A stretch of 56,473 nucleotides of DNA from Oscillospiraceae bacterium (GCA_022800525.1 JAAWQM010000012.1:1-56473), one strand, 5' to 3'. Positions 25,017-34,183 are shown, counted from the stretch's first letter. Notes: generated by a model from the sequence alone, not told the origin. Program-made: numbers and translations.

Positions 25017-25784
25017 TCACACCAGCAGCTCCACCAGCATTTTCACGAACAGCATCCCCAGCACCACGAAGATCATGCCGCGAATCTTCTTCCCGCCGCC
25101 CCGGATGGCGTAGCGGGCCCCGCAGTAATTCCCCAGCATACTGCAGGCCGCCGCCGGAACCACCAGCGTCCACATCACCTTGCCGCCGATGATAAAGGAG
25201 GCCGCCGCCGCGATATTGGACGCCAGGTTCCCCACCTTGGAGCACCCGGAGGCGGTCACCATGTCCATTTGCAGCAACGCGGTAAAGGCCATAATCATAA
25301 AGGTGCCCGTCCCCGGCCCGATCATGCCGTCATAGCAGCCTATGACCAGCCCGATCCCCAGGCTGATTCCCATTTCATAGGCGCGCGGATACTCCTTTTC
25401 GCCAGTCTCCTGCCCGAAATCCTTCTTTACCACCAGAAACACTGCCACCACCGGCAGGGCCACCAGCATAAGCCCCTTCAGCAGGCTCTCGCTGAGCAGC
25501 TTGGCGATCTCCGCGCCGATGTATCCCCCAATCAGCGCCCCCAGCGCGGCGCACAGCGCGGCGTGGACCCTGATTTTCCCGCTGCGGAAGAACTTGACCG
25601 AAGCGGTGGCGCTCCCGCACCCGTTGACCACCTTGTTGGTCCCGGCGGCAAAATGCACGGGCACCCCCGCCATCATATAGGCCGGCAGCGTAATCAGTCC
25701 TCCGCCTCCGGCCACGCTGTCCACAAAGCCGCCCAGGAACACCAGCGGACAGACGATCAGAAGCATTTTAACCAGCTCCTCCAT
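25017..25784 (-). CDS. TSUP (TauE/SafE) family membrane transporter
   Basis: 255 residues, seven to eight helices. The repeat pattern of the TauE/SafE family is visible: FVDSVAGGGGLITLPAYMMAG near the N-terminus (shown in part as VDSVAGGGGLITLP), GTNKVVNGCGSATA, GLVIGCYDGMIGPGTGTFM and GCSKVGNLASNIAAA. Members export or import small sulfur compounds or organic anions such as sulfite, sulfonates and sulfoacetate. Nothing near it tells which. It is monocistronic, divergent from rsmA and closed by a strong terminator. Confidence 0.9.
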   Translation of the reverse strand: MEELVKMLLIVCPLVFLGGFVDSVAGGGGLITLPAYMMAGVPVHFAAGTNKVVNGCGSATASVKFFRSGKIRVHAALCAALGALIGGYIGAEIAKLLSESLLKGLMLVALPVVAVFLVVKKDFGQETGEKEYPRAYEMGISLGIGLVIGCYDGMIGPGTGTFMIMAFTALLQMDMVTASGCSKVGNLASNIAAAASFIIGGKVMWTLVVPAAACSMLGNYCGARYAIRGGGKKIRGMIFVVLGMLFVKMLVELLV

Positions 25785-25908
25785 TGGTTTCTCCCTCCTG
25801 CAAATACGATTTGAGCCATCATATCACAAAAATACAATTTGTGCTACCTATTTTTTCAAAATGTGCTATACTATTACGTAAATGTGGATTTGAAGGAGGA
25901 CCCCTTGT

Positions 25909-26796
25909 ATGGATCTCTGCGACATCCGGGAGGTACGGGCTCTGCTGGGCCGGCACGGCTTCCGGTTTTCCAAGGCCATGGGCCAGAATTTTCTTGTAGC
26001 GGACTGGGCGCCCCGGGATATCGCCGCCGCCAGCGGCGCGGACGCCGGCCACGGCGTACTGGAGGTAGGCCCAGGCATCGGCTGCCTCACCCGAGAGCTG
26101 TGCAGGCGGGCCGCAAAGGTCGTCTCCATAGAGCTGGACCCCGCCCTGCCTCCCGTACTGGCGGAGACTATGGCGGACGCGGACAACTTCACGCTGGTCA
26201 CCGGGGATGTGCTGAAGCTGGATCTCCCGGCGCTGGCAGACGAGCGCTTCCAGGGTCTGACGCCCCTTGTGTGCGCCAACCTGCCCTATAACATCACCTC
26301 CCCCGCCCTGACAGCCTTTGTGGAAGCGCGGCGCTTTGAGGCCATCACTGTCATGATCCAGCGGGAGGTGGCTCAGCGGGTCACGGCCCGGCCCGGGACA
26401 AAAGATTACGGCGCGTTTTCTGTATACATGCAGTATTTTACAGAACCGGAAATACTTTTCGACGTATCCCCGGAGTGCTTTCTGCCCGCGCCCAAAGTGA
26501 CCTCCACCGTGATCCGCTGCCGGACGCGGGAGAAGCCCGCCGTATCCCCCGCCTGCGGAGAGGCGTTTTTCTTCCGGACGGTCAAAGCCGCCTTCGCCCT
26601 GCGGCGGAAGACGCTGTGCAACTCGCTGGCCTCCGTGTTCCCACTGGACAAGGAGGAGCTGGCCGGAGCGGCCACCGCCTGCGGACTGCCGCCCGCCGTG
26701 CGCGGGGAGGCACTGGGACTGGAGGAGTTCGCGCGGCTGGCGGACCGTCTGCATGAGGCATTGGGCAAAAAAGCTCCGAACGGGATCATGCGTTGA
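25909..26796 (+). CDS. rsmA: 16S rRNA (adenine-1518/1519-N6)-dimethyltransferase
   Basis: 295 residues, RBS GAAGGAGGA. The SAM-binding core is visible: SKAMGQNFLVADW, VLEVGPGIGCLTREL, VVSIELDPAL, FTLVTGDVLKLDL and the catalytic NLPYNITSPAL. It dimethylates two adjacent adenines in helix 45 of 16S rRNA during small-subunit assembly (KsgA). The C-terminal domain (AFALRRKTLCNSLAS) is typical. A TATACT at 25867-25872 is a likely -10 box, with no good -35. The gene is otherwise alone. Confidence 0.95.
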   Translation: MDLCDIREVRALLGRHGFRFSKAMGQNFLVADWAPRDIAAASGADAGHGVLEVGPGIGCLTRELCRRAAKVVSIELDPALPPVLAETMADADNFTLVTGDVLKLDLPALADERFQGLTPLVCANLPYNITSPALTAFVEARRFEAITVMIQREVAQRVTARPGTKDYGAFSVYMQYFTEPEILFDVSPECFLPAPKVTSTVIRCRTREKPAVSPACGEAFFFRTVKAAFALRRKTLCNSLASVFPLDKEELAGAATACGLPPAVRGEALGLEEFARLADRLHEALGKKAPNGIMR

Positions 26797-26821
26797 CAAT
26801 TCAGCAGGAAACGTTTATTCT
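26793..26821 (+). promoter_or_regulatory. promoter of sugar ABC operon 1, overlapping the rsmA stop
   Basis: TTGACA (26793-26798), 17-base spacer, TATTCT (26816-26821). The -35 box contains the rsmA TGA stop (26794-26796). Downstream, CCAGCCTGT (26832-26840) and ACAGGCTGG (26851-26859) can form a hairpin in the leader. Confidence 0.75.
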
Positions 26822-26906
26822 ATGAATATAACCAGCCTGTTCCAGGCGGGACAGGCTGGAAGCCAGTGGACGCGCCCGGCGGAGGGCGCGCGGAGGGAGG
26901 ACTCCT

Positions 26907-28019
26907 ATGGAAGTCATATTACAGCATCTGACCAAGAAATTTCCTGGCCGAAGCCGGAAAAACCCGGAGGAGGTCACCGCAGTCAATGATTTCAGCTTTA
27001 CCATCCCGGACGGCAGTCTGCTGGGCCTGCTGGGGCCCTCCGGCTGCGGGAAGAGCACGACCTTGCATTTAATCAGCGGGCTGCTGGCCCCCACAAGCGG
27101 AAAAATTTTTTTCGGCGGAGACGACGTGACCGGCCTGCCGCCGGAGAACCGGGGGATTGGCCTGGTGTTCCAGAACTACGCCCTGTACCCCCACCTGAGC
27201 GTGAAGCAGAATATCATGTTCCCGCTGGAGAATCTGAAGGGGAAGGACAAGCTGTCCAGGCAGGCGATGCTGGACAAGGCCCTGGAGGCCGCGCGGCTGG
27301 TCCAGATCGACAGCCTGATGGAGCGCAGGCCCGGGGAGCTCTCCGGCGGGCAGCAGCAGCGGGTCGCCATCGCCCGCGCTCTGGTGAAGCGGCCCAGGGT
27401 GCTGCTGCTGGACGAGCCGCTTTCCAACCTGGACGCCCGCCTGCGCCTGCAGACCCGGGAGGAGATCCGCCGCATCCAGCAGGAGACGGGCATCACCACC
27501 ATTTTCGTCACCCACGATCAGGAGGAGGCTATGAGCATCTCCGACCTGATCGTGGTCATGAAGGACGGCGTGGTCCAGCAGGCCGGAAAGCCCCAGGCTG
27601 TCTATGACGACCCGGCCAACCTGTTCACGGCAAAATTCCTGGGAAGCCCCCAGATCAACGTGTTTGACGGCGAAGTCAGGGACGGCAGGCTCCTGCTTGG
27701 CGGAGACGCGGTCCTGGACGTTCCCGGCGTTTCCCACAGGAGCGTCTATGCGGGCATTCGCCCCGAGGGCTTCATTCCTGACCCGGAGGGCCCCCTCGCC
27801 TGCGGCCTGCGGGGTGTGGAGGTGATGGGCCGGGACATCAGCGTGCTCGCTTCCCACAGCGCCGCGGCGGCTCCTACTGTCCGGGCCATCATCGGCGCGA
27901 AGCATATGGCAGGCATCCAGGGTACTTACGTCCGCTTTGCGCTCCAGCCCCGCAAGGTGTTCTTATTTGACAGGGATACCGGGGAGCGCGTCCCCTTCCA
28001 GGCAGAGGCGGTGGAATGA
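26907..28019 (+). CDS. sugar ABC transporter ATP-binding protein (MsmK/UgpC type)
   Basis: 370 residues, RBS GGGAGGACTCCT. Walker A GPSGCGKST (about 43-51), Q-loop LVFQNYALYPHL, signature LSGGQQQRVAIARAL, Walker B VLLLDEPLSNLDA and H-loop FVTHDQEEAM are complete. The C-terminal ~130 residues hold the TOBE/OB regulatory domain of the MalK-like CUT1 group (FIGIRPEGF-like VYAGIRPEGF). It energises the permeases encoded next. Because the second importer in this window lacks an ATPase, this protein may serve both. It overlaps the next gene by four bases. Confidence 0.93.
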   Translation: MEVILQHLTKKFPGRSRKNPEEVTAVNDFSFTIPDGSLLGLLGPSGCGKSTTLHLISGLLAPTSGKIFFGGDDVTGLPPENRGIGLVFQNYALYPHLSVKQNIMFPLENLKGKDKLSRQAMLDKALEAARLVQIDSLMERRPGELSGGQQQRVAIARALVKRPRVLLLDEPLSNLDARLRLQTREEIRRIQQETGITTIFVTHDQEEAMSISDLIVVMKDGVVQQAGKPQAVYDDPANLFTAKFLGSPQINVFDGEVRDGRLLLGGDAVLDVPGVSHRSVYAGIRPEGFIPDPEGPLACGLRGVEVMGRDISVLASHSAAAAPTVRAIIGAKHMAGIQGTYVRFALQPRKVFLFDRDTGERVPFQAEAVE

Positions 28020-28909
28020 TGAATCAAAAACAGAATAAGGGCTGGCTGTACCTGCTGCCGGCGATCCTGTTCCTGGGCGTCTTTATGGTGTACCCGCTGT
28101 TTGACGTGTTCGTATACTCCTTTGAGGAGGGGTACAACTTCGCGTCCCAGACCTATCTCGGGACAGGGCTCTACAACTACTCCTATATCCTCCATGACCC
28201 CTATTTCCTCCAGGCGGTGAAAAACACGTTCATCCTGGTCGTCATCACCGTCCCGCTGTCCACCGCCCTTGCGCTGCTGATCTCGGTAGGGCTCAACTCC
28301 ATCAAGGCCCTGCGGGATCTGCTGCAGACCATCTACTTCCTGCCCTACGTGACCAACACGCTGGCGGTGGGTCTGGTGTTCATGATTCTGTTCAAGAAAA
28401 CCGCCTATTCTGACGGCCTCGTCAACCTTCTCATCAGCTTCTTTGGCGGCAACCCGGTGGACTTCATTGAGGGTCCCTACTGGGCGAAAATGTTCGTGCT
28501 GTGCCTCTACACGGTCTGGGTCGTACTGCCCTTCAAGATTCTGATTCTGACCGGCGCCCTGGCCTCCATTGACCAGACCTACTACAACGCCGCCCAGGTG
28601 GACGGCACGTCCAGGCTCCGCACCTTCACCCGCATCACCCTGCCGATGATCTCCCCCATGATCTTCTATCTCGTCATCACCGGCTTCATCGGCGCGTTCA
28701 AGGTCTACAGCGATGCGGTGGCCCTGTTCGGTACGGACCTGAACGCGGCGGAGATGAACACCATCGTGGGATATGTCTATGACATGCTCTACGGAGACAG
28801 CGGCGGCTATCCGTCCTACGCCTCTGCCGCTGCGGTCATCCTGTTCGCTATCGTGCTGACCATCACCTGCGCCAACTTGCTTGTCAGCAGGAAAAAGGTC
28901 CATTATTAG
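28016..28909 (+). CDS. sugar ABC transporter permease, UgpA/MalF type
   Basis: 297 residues, six helices. The EAA loop that docks on the ATPase is YYNAAQVDGTSRLRTFTRITLPMI near residues 197-220 (core AAQVDGTSR...ITLP). The first helix, LYLLPAILFLGVFMVYPLFD, is typical of CUT1 permeases. The ATG lies inside the end of the ATPase gene. Substrate unknown, probably a glycoside or oligosaccharide taken up from outside. Confidence 0.93.
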   Translation: MMNQKQNKGWLYLLPAILFLGVFMVYPLFDVFVYSFEEGYNFASQTYLGTGLYNYSYILHDPYFLQAVKNTFILVVITVPLSTALALLISVGLNSIKALRDLLQTIYFLPYVTNTLAVGLVFMILFKKTAYSDGLVNLLISFFGGNPVDFIEGPYWAKMFVLCLYTVWVVLPFKILILTGALASIDQTYYNAAQVDGTSRLRTFTRITLPMISPMIFYLVITGFIGAFKVYSDAVALFGTDLNAAEMNTIVGYVYDMLYGDSGGYPSYASAAAVILFAIVLTITCANLLVSRKKVHY

Positions 28910-28945
28910 TCCGGTTTTTGCCGAAGAAAGGAGCGCTGGAAACCC

Positions 28946-29821
28946 ATGAAAAACAACGCCGATTATATCAGAGCCGAAAAGCAGGCCAAAACCCGCAGGA
29001 CCGCCGTGCGGACAGCCGCCTATATCCTCCTGACGCTCTGGGCGCTGGTGGTGCTGTTCCCCTTCTATTGGATGGTACTGACCTCGCTGAAAAGCTATGG
29101 CTCGTACAACTCCGAGTATATTCCCCGTTTTTTCACCCTCTCGCCGACCCTGGAGAACTACGCGGAAGCCTTTACCGCCGTGCCGCTGGGCAGATATTTT
29201 CTGAACACGATCCTGTTTACCGTCATCACCACCGCCCTCATGCTGGCAGTCATCATCCTGGCGGCCTTTGCCTTCGCGCGGCTGGATTTCAAGGGGAAGA
29301 ACATTACGTTCCTGCTGTTCCTCTCCCTGATGATGATTCCCAATGAGCTGGTGGTCATCACCAACTTTGTCACCATCACCAGTTGGGATATGCGCAACAC
29401 CTTCCAGGGCCTGATTCTCCCCTCCGTGACGTCCGTCTTCTATATCTACCTTCTGAAAGAGAATTTCGAGCAAATTCCCGACAGCCTCTACTACGCCGCG
29501 AAGGTGGACGGCGCCAGCGACTGGAGATACCTCTGGCGGGTCATGATTCCCATTTCCAAGCCCGCCATCATCACCGTCACCATCCTGAAGGTGATCGAGT
29601 GCTGGAACTCCTATGTCTGGCCCCGGCTGATTACCGACGATCCCAGCTATTTTCTGGTCTCCAACGGCATTCAGGAGATCCGGGAGAATGGCTTTGGCCG
29701 CGAAAACGTTCCCGCTATGATGGCGGCCGTGGTGGTCATCTCCGCGCCGCTGGTGGTCCTGTTCCTGATATTCCGCAAGAAGATCATGGCAGGCGTGGCG
29801 AGAGGGGGCACCAAGGGATGA
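28946..29821 (+). CDS. sugar ABC transporter permease, UgpE/MalG type
   Basis: 291 residues, RBS AAAGGAG 12 bases upstream. Six helices; the EAA loop is YYAAKVDGASDWRYLWRVMIP (core AAKVDGAS...MIP). N-terminal YILLTLWALVVLFPFYWMV and LFLSLMMIPNELVVI fit the MalG group. It forms the channel with the preceding permease. Its stop overlaps the start of the binding-protein gene by four bases. Confidence 0.93.
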   Translation: MKNNADYIRAEKQAKTRRTAVRTAAYILLTLWALVVLFPFYWMVLTSLKSYGSYNSEYIPRFFTLSPTLENYAEAFTAVPLGRYFLNTILFTVITTALMLAVIILAAFAFARLDFKGKNITFLLFLSLMMIPNELVVITNFVTITSWDMRNTFQGLILPSVTSVFYIYLLKENFEQIPDSLYYAAKVDGASDWRYLWRVMIPISKPAIITVTILKVIECWNSYVWPRLITDDPSYFLVSNGIQEIRENGFGRENVPAMMAAVVVISAPLVVLFLIFRKKIMAGVARGGTKG

Positions 29822-31422
29822 GGGAAAAAATACGCGCCGCTGTTCTTGCCTCCATCCTGGCAGCCCTTGCGCTGGCCGGCTGCCACGGGTCAAAGGGGCT
29901 GGACCCGTTCGAAATGCCGGCGTCCTTTGACAGCGCCAGCGAATACGAAATCACCTTCTGGGCCAAAAACGACACCAACAAGACCCAGACTGCCATCTAT
30001 GAGCAGGCCATCGCAGGCTTCGAGGACGCCTACCCCAACGTCAAGGTGAATCTGCGCCTGTATACCGACTACGGCAAAATTTATAACGACGTCATCACCA
30101 ACATCTCCACCAACACCACCCCCAACGTCTGCATCACCTATCCGGACCACATCGCCACCTACCTGACCGGCGCGAACTTAGTGGTCCCGCTGGAGGAGAT
30201 CTGGTCCGACCCCGGTTACGGCCTGGGCGGCAGCCAGGTGCGGTTCGACGCGCCAACCGTGGAGGAGATCATCCCGGAATTCCTGGAGGAATGCCGGTTC
30301 GGCGGCCACACCTACGCCCTGCCCTACATGCGCTCCACGGAGGCCTGCTACATCAACAGGACTTATGTGGAGGCGCTGGGCTACACCCTGCCGGAGACGC
30401 TGACCTGGGACTTCATCTGGGAGGTCTCCGAGGCCGCCACGGCCAAGGACGGCGAGGGCAATTTCCTGGTAAACGGCCAGAAGGTGCTGATCCCCTTCAT
30501 TTATAAATCCACGGACAACATGATGATCCAAATGCTCCGCCAGAAAAACGCGGGCTACTCCACGGAGGAGGGGGACATTCTTCTCTTCAACGACACCGCC
30601 AGAGAGCTGCTGTATGAGATCGCAGAGCACGGCAGAAGCGGCGCGTTCTCCACCTTCAAGATTTCCAGCTATCCCGCCAACTTCCTCAACGCGGGACAGT
30701 GCATCTTCGCCGTTGACTCCACCGCCGGAGCCACCTGGATGGGCACCAACGCGCCGCTGTGCGATATCAGCCCGGATGAGATTGTGGAGTTCGAAACTGC
30801 GGTCATGACCGTCCCCCAGTTTGACCCCGGCAGTCCGCAGATGATCTCCCAGGGGCCGTCTGTCTGCATCTTCAACAAGGCCGACCCACAGGAGGTGCTG
30901 GCCTCCTGGCTGTTCGTGCAGTATCTCCTGACCAACGACGTGCAGATCGCCTATTCGGAAACGGAGGGCTACGTGCCCGTAACCTCCAAGGCCCGGAGCT
31001 CAGCGGAGTACCAGAACTACCTGTCCCGCAGCGGCGAGGACGACGCCGCCTATTATGATGTGAAGATCCAGGCGGCGCAGCTGCTGCTGGACAACACGGA
31101 CCATACCTTTGTGACCCCGGTGTTCAACGGCTCCGCCTCCCTTCGCAGCGCGGCGGGACAGCTGGTGGAGAATACGGTAAAATCCGTGCGCCGCAATGAG
31201 ACGGTGGATGAGGCGTATGTGGAACAGCTCTATGCGGATGTGATCTCCCTGTACCGCCTGGACCAGCCCGGCGCATCCAGCGCGGCCTCCAGAAAGGAGG
31301 ACCTGGGGCCGCTGCCCGCCACGGCAGCGGCGCTGCTGGCGTCCCTGGCGGCGGCATGGGTGTTGATCGTTGTGTATTTTGTTGTGCAAATGGCTCAGAA
31401 ACGGAAAAGAATTGCGGAATAA
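29818..31422 (+). CDS. ABC transporter substrate-binding lipoprotein with C-terminal membrane helix
   Basis: 534 residues from ATG 29818 (ATGA overlap). The lipobox LALAGC gives Cys22. The family-1 solute-binding fold is recognisable (ITFWAKNDTNKTQTAIYEQ, DYGKIYNDVITNI, YALPYMRSTEACYINRTYVE, LTWDFIWEVSEAA, SQGPSVCIFNKAD, ASWLFVQYLL). Unusually, the C-terminus carries a further ~25-residue hydrophobic helix (TAAALLASLAAAWVLIVVYF) followed by KRKR, so the protein should be tied to the membrane at both ends. It is also encoded last in its operon rather than first. The ligand is unknown. Confidence 0.9.
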   Translation: MREKIRAAVLASILAALALAGCHGSKGLDPFEMPASFDSASEYEITFWAKNDTNKTQTAIYEQAIAGFEDAYPNVKVNLRLYTDYGKIYNDVITNISTNTTPNVCITYPDHIATYLTGANLVVPLEEIWSDPGYGLGGSQVRFDAPTVEEIIPEFLEECRFGGHTYALPYMRSTEACYINRTYVEALGYTLPETLTWDFIWEVSEAATAKDGEGNFLVNGQKVLIPFIYKSTDNMMIQMLRQKNAGYSTEEGDILLFNDTARELLYEIAEHGRSGAFSTFKISSYPANFLNAGQCIFAVDSTAGATWMGTNAPLCDISPDEIVEFETAVMTVPQFDPGSPQMISQGPSVCIFNKADPQEVLASWLFVQYLLTNDVQIAYSETEGYVPVTSKARSSAEYQNYLSRSGEDDAAYYDVKIQAAQLLLDNTDHTFVTPVFNGSASLRSAAGQLVENTVKSVRRNETVDEAYVEQLYADVISLYRLDQPGASSAASRKEDLGPLPATAAALLASLAAAWVLIVVYFVVQMAQKRKRIAE

Positions 31423-31427
31423 TACTA

Positions 31428-31456
31428 TTGCTTTTATCTGGAATTTCGAGTACAAT
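31428..31456 (+). promoter_or_regulatory. promoter of the 31510 lipoprotein gene
   Basis: TTGCTT (31428-31433), 17-base spacer, TACAAT (31451-31456). A near-perfect palindrome CTGTCTGCCG-G-CGGCAGACAG (31464-31484) lies at the expected transcription start and may be an operator or a 5' hairpin. Confidence 0.65.
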
Positions 31457-31509
31457 CATCTCGCTGTCTGCCGGCGGCAGACAGATAACATGAAAAGTGA
31501 GGAACAGAA

Positions 31510-32247
31510 ATGAAAAGAATCATTGGTTTGCTCTTAGCGTGCGCGCTCGTGCTGGGCTGCGCCGGATGCGGCGGGAACGGCAAGGGCAGCGGAGACGCCG
31601 CGGACACAAAGTCCGAGGGCGTCATGACGTATGCCGAATACGCGGCGGCGGACGTCGATACCCAGGTCGTGGTGGAGACCTATGTCCAGGCAAAGCAGTC
31701 CTGGTGGGACGGCCAGGGCACCTTCTATACCCAGGACAAGGACGGGGCGTACTTCCTCTACAACATGCACTGCACCCAGGAGGAATACGACAAGCTGACC
31801 CCCGGCACCAAGATCAAGGTCACCGGCTACAAGACCGAGTGGTCCGGCGAGTATGAGATCATCGACGCCGCCTTCGAGATCCAGGACGGCAGCTACATCG
31901 CCCAGGCGGAGGATGTCACCGCCCTGCTGGGCAAGGATGAGCTCATTGACAAGCAGAACATGTTCGTGGCCTTCAAGGGCATGACCGTGGAGGCCGCCGA
32001 CGAGTCCGGCGCGGCGTTCCTGTACTCCTGGGACGGCTCCGGCCAGGACGGCGACGACCTGTACTTCAACGTGTCCGCAAATGGCCAGACCTACACCTTC
32101 ACGGTGGAGTCCTACCTGTGCGACAACACCACCGACGTCTACAACGCGGTGAAGAACCTGAAGGTCGGAGACACCGTTGACATGGAGGGGTTCCTGTACT
32201 GGTACAACGGCGTCAACCCCCACATCACCTCTGTTACGGTGAAGTAA
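31510..32247 (+). CDS. lipoprotein with tandem OB-fold-like domains
   Basis: 245 residues, RBS GAGGAACAG. Lipobox around LGCAGC (Cys20), then a Gly/Ser linker. Two beta-rich repeats follow, each reminiscent of an OB fold (VVVETYVQAKQSWWDG, LTPGTKIKVTGYKTEWSGEY; MFVAFKGMTVEAADES, LKVGDTVDMEGFLYWYNG, ending PHITSVTVK). Such secreted proteins are common in gut Clostridia, without known function. It has its own promoter and terminator and so is a single-gene unit between the sugar importer and an ABC exporter. Confidence 0.8.
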   Translation: MKRIIGLLLACALVLGCAGCGGNGKGSGDAADTKSEGVMTYAEYAAADVDTQVVVETYVQAKQSWWDGQGTFYTQDKDGAYFLYNMHCTQEEYDKLTPGTKIKVTGYKTEWSGEYEIIDAAFEIQDGSYIAQAEDVTALLGKDELIDKQNMFVAFKGMTVEAADESGAAFLYSWDGSGQDGDDLYFNVSANGQTYTFTVESYLCDNTTDVYNAVKNLKVGDTVDMEGFLYWYNGVNPHITSVTVK

Positions 32248-32254
32248 CGGGAAG

Positions 32255-32284
32255 AGGACCGCGCCCGGATCTGAGCGCGGTCCT
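32255..32284 (+). terminator. intrinsic terminator after the lipoprotein gene
   Basis: Perfect 10-base arms AGGACCGCGC (32255-32264) and GCGCGGTCCT (32275-32284), followed by TTCTTGC. Confidence 0.8.
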
Positions 32285-32343
32285 TTCTTGCAATATTTCC
32301 GCAATGAGATAGACCCCATTTCCAAAAAAGCGAGGTGAGCTCT

Positions 32344-33972
32344 TTGAAGAAGCTGTGGACCCATCTGGGCAGCAACCGGTTGTTGTTCCTGAGCACGCTG
32401 ACGGTTGGCCTGCTCTATTGCCTCAACAGCGTGATTCTTCCCAACGCATCCGGCGTTCTTGTCAATCAGGTTGCCGCGGCGGCGCCGCTCAGCCTGGGGC
32501 TGTTCCTCCCCTTTCTCTCCGTCAGCCTCCTCCAGATCGCGCTGTCCATACTGGATGATTACATGTCGAAGCGGCTGACACGGAAGCACAAGCAGCTTCT
32601 GCGAAAACGGGCTTTTGAAGGCTTTTCGCTGGCGGAGCGGTATGGCCGGGAGGACGCGGCATCCTTTGTCTCCTTTATCAACAACGACATCCCCAGTCTG
32701 GTTGAGCAGTACTTTGCCGGCATGATTGACATTGCAAAATGCGTCAGCCTGATTCTGTTCTCCGCCGTGTCCCTTCTGTCAATCCACTGGCTTCTGGCGG
32801 CGGTCATCCTTGGCTTCAGTTTATTGATTGTCGTCATTCCGATCATTCTGCGCAAAATAAGCGGGAACGCCCGGCAAGCCTATTCCAGTCAGATGGCGCG
32901 CTATAATACCGCGCTGCAATCCTTCCTGGGCGGGCTGCATATTCTGAAAACCTACCGCTTCCGGGACGGCGCCGCCGCTCAGCTGGACGCGGAAAACCAG
33001 TCCGCCGCCGGGGCGGAGCGAATTCTGTTCAAATGGAGTCTGACCATATACATCGCATCCGCCTGCCTTCAGATTCTCAAGAACGTCCTGATTGTAGGAG
33101 TGGGCGTCCTGCTGGTTCACGACGGCGCGATCCTGACCGGCGACCTGATCGCCGTGCTGCAACTGGCGGCGGTTATCGCGGCTCCTACCGAAGTGCTGGC
33201 GTACCTGCTGCACGGCAGGAACGCGGCCATCCCCCTGCTGAAACAGCTGGAGGACTTCACCTCCCCCCGGGCGGAACCCCCGAAGCAGTCCGTCCCAGGC
33301 CGTTTTTCGGAGCTGGCGGCAGACCATGTCGCCTATCAGGCTGGAGAGCTCGAAATCCTACGCGACGCCTCCGCTGTGTTCCGCGCTGGAGAGAAATACA
33401 TCATCACCGGCGAGAGCGGCAGCGGCAAATCCACGTTTCTGCGGCTGCTGGCCCAGGTAGGAGATCTGGGATACACCGGCGCAATCCGCCTGAACGGGAC
33501 GGAGATCCGTTCAGCGGACCTCCCGGCGTACTACCAGCAGGTGTGCCCGGTATTCCAGGAGCCCTATCTGTTCCATATCTCCCTGCGGGAGAACATCCTG
33601 CTTGGCCGGAATATCCCGGAGGAGACCTACCGGGACGTGATTGACAAGCTGCGCCTCGCATACCTGCTGGACCGCTGCGGCGGACAGGAGCTGACGCCTG
33701 AAATGATTGAACAGCTCTCCGGCGGCGAGCGCCAGCGCATAGCGCTGGCCCGCGCAATGGTGGGAGAACCGGCGGTCTATCTGCTGGACGAGGTGACCTC
33801 CGCCCTGGACCCGGAGAACTCCCAGCGGATTGAGGGCCTGCTCCTGCAAGAGGACGCCGCCGTCATCCACGTCTGCCATAAGCCCAACGCGGCGTTTCTG
33901 CCAAAGTACCATAGCCGCTTTGTCCTTGCGGATGGCGTTCTGAGGCAGGAGGAGCCCCTGACCAACAAGTGA
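32344..33972 (+). CDS. ABC exporter, fused membrane and ATPase domains
   Basis: 542 residues from TTG 32344, six bases after AGGTGA; GTG 32335 has no spaced ribosome-binding site. Residues 1-300 form a type-I exporter membrane domain with about six helices. The ATPase domain has Walker A GESGSGKST (about residue 356), signature LSGGERQRIALARAM, Walker B VYLLDEVTSALD and the H-loop in VIHVCHKPNA. It probably works as a homodimer or with a partner elsewhere. There is no linked substrate gene: lipid, drug and peptide are all possible. No leader-peptidase (C39) domain is present. Confidence 0.9.
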   Translation: MKKLWTHLGSNRLLFLSTLTVGLLYCLNSVILPNASGVLVNQVAAAAPLSLGLFLPFLSVSLLQIALSILDDYMSKRLTRKHKQLLRKRAFEGFSLAERYGREDAASFVSFINNDIPSLVEQYFAGMIDIAKCVSLILFSAVSLLSIHWLLAAVILGFSLLIVVIPIILRKISGNARQAYSSQMARYNTALQSFLGGLHILKTYRFRDGAAAQLDAENQSAAGAERILFKWSLTIYIASACLQILKNVLIVGVGVLLVHDGAILTGDLIAVLQLAAVIAAPTEVLAYLLHGRNAAIPLLKQLEDFTSPRAEPPKQSVPGRFSELAADHVAYQAGELEILRDASAVFRAGEKYIITGESGSGKSTFLRLLAQVGDLGYTGAIRLNGTEIRSADLPAYYQQVCPVFQEPYLFHISLRENILLGRNIPEETYRDVIDKLRLAYLLDRCGGQELTPEMIEQLSGGERQRIALARAMVGEPAVYLLDEVTSALDPENSQRIEGLLLQEDAAVIHVCHKPNAAFLPKYHSRFVLADGVLRQEEPLTNK

Positions 33973-34030
33973 CAGACCGGCAACGGGAGAATCAATTTCC
34001 AGCGCACAATTTTCAGAACAGCAGAATCCG

Positions 34031-34059
34031 TGCAGGGGCGCACATTGTGCGCCCCTACG
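34031..34059. repeat. REP-like palindrome, copy 2
   Basis: TGCAGGGGCGCAC / GTGCGCCCCTACG around ATT, the same design and centre as the copy at 16494-16522, with one mismatch between the arms. Confidence 0.75.
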
Positions 34060-34148
34060 CAGTTTCTATCGAAAATCGCCAGTCATCGTGCGGGCGGATG
34101 GTATCGCCTCTACAAAATTGATTTCCCTGGACCGACAAGCTGCGCCGG

Positions 34149-34183
34149 GTATTATTTCGGAATTTGAAATTCGGAAATAATAC
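34149..34183. repeat. AT-rich palindrome, copy 2
   Basis: Seventeen-base arms GTATTATTTCGGAATTT / AAATTCGGAAATAATAC with one mismatch and a single-base loop. Related to 23814-23850 (shared GTATTA-TTCSGAA). Confidence 0.75.

Noticed and set aside
25825-25843. CACAAA-N7-TTTGTG operator between the TSUP gene and rsmA
   Set aside because: Six-base AT-rich arms are expected by chance and match no regulator I can name.
27926-29893. 655-codon minus-strand frame across the sugar ABC operon
   Set aside because: Low-complexity Gly/Asp/His composition typical of antisense of GC-rich coding DNA; the plus strand carries three well-defined transporter genes.
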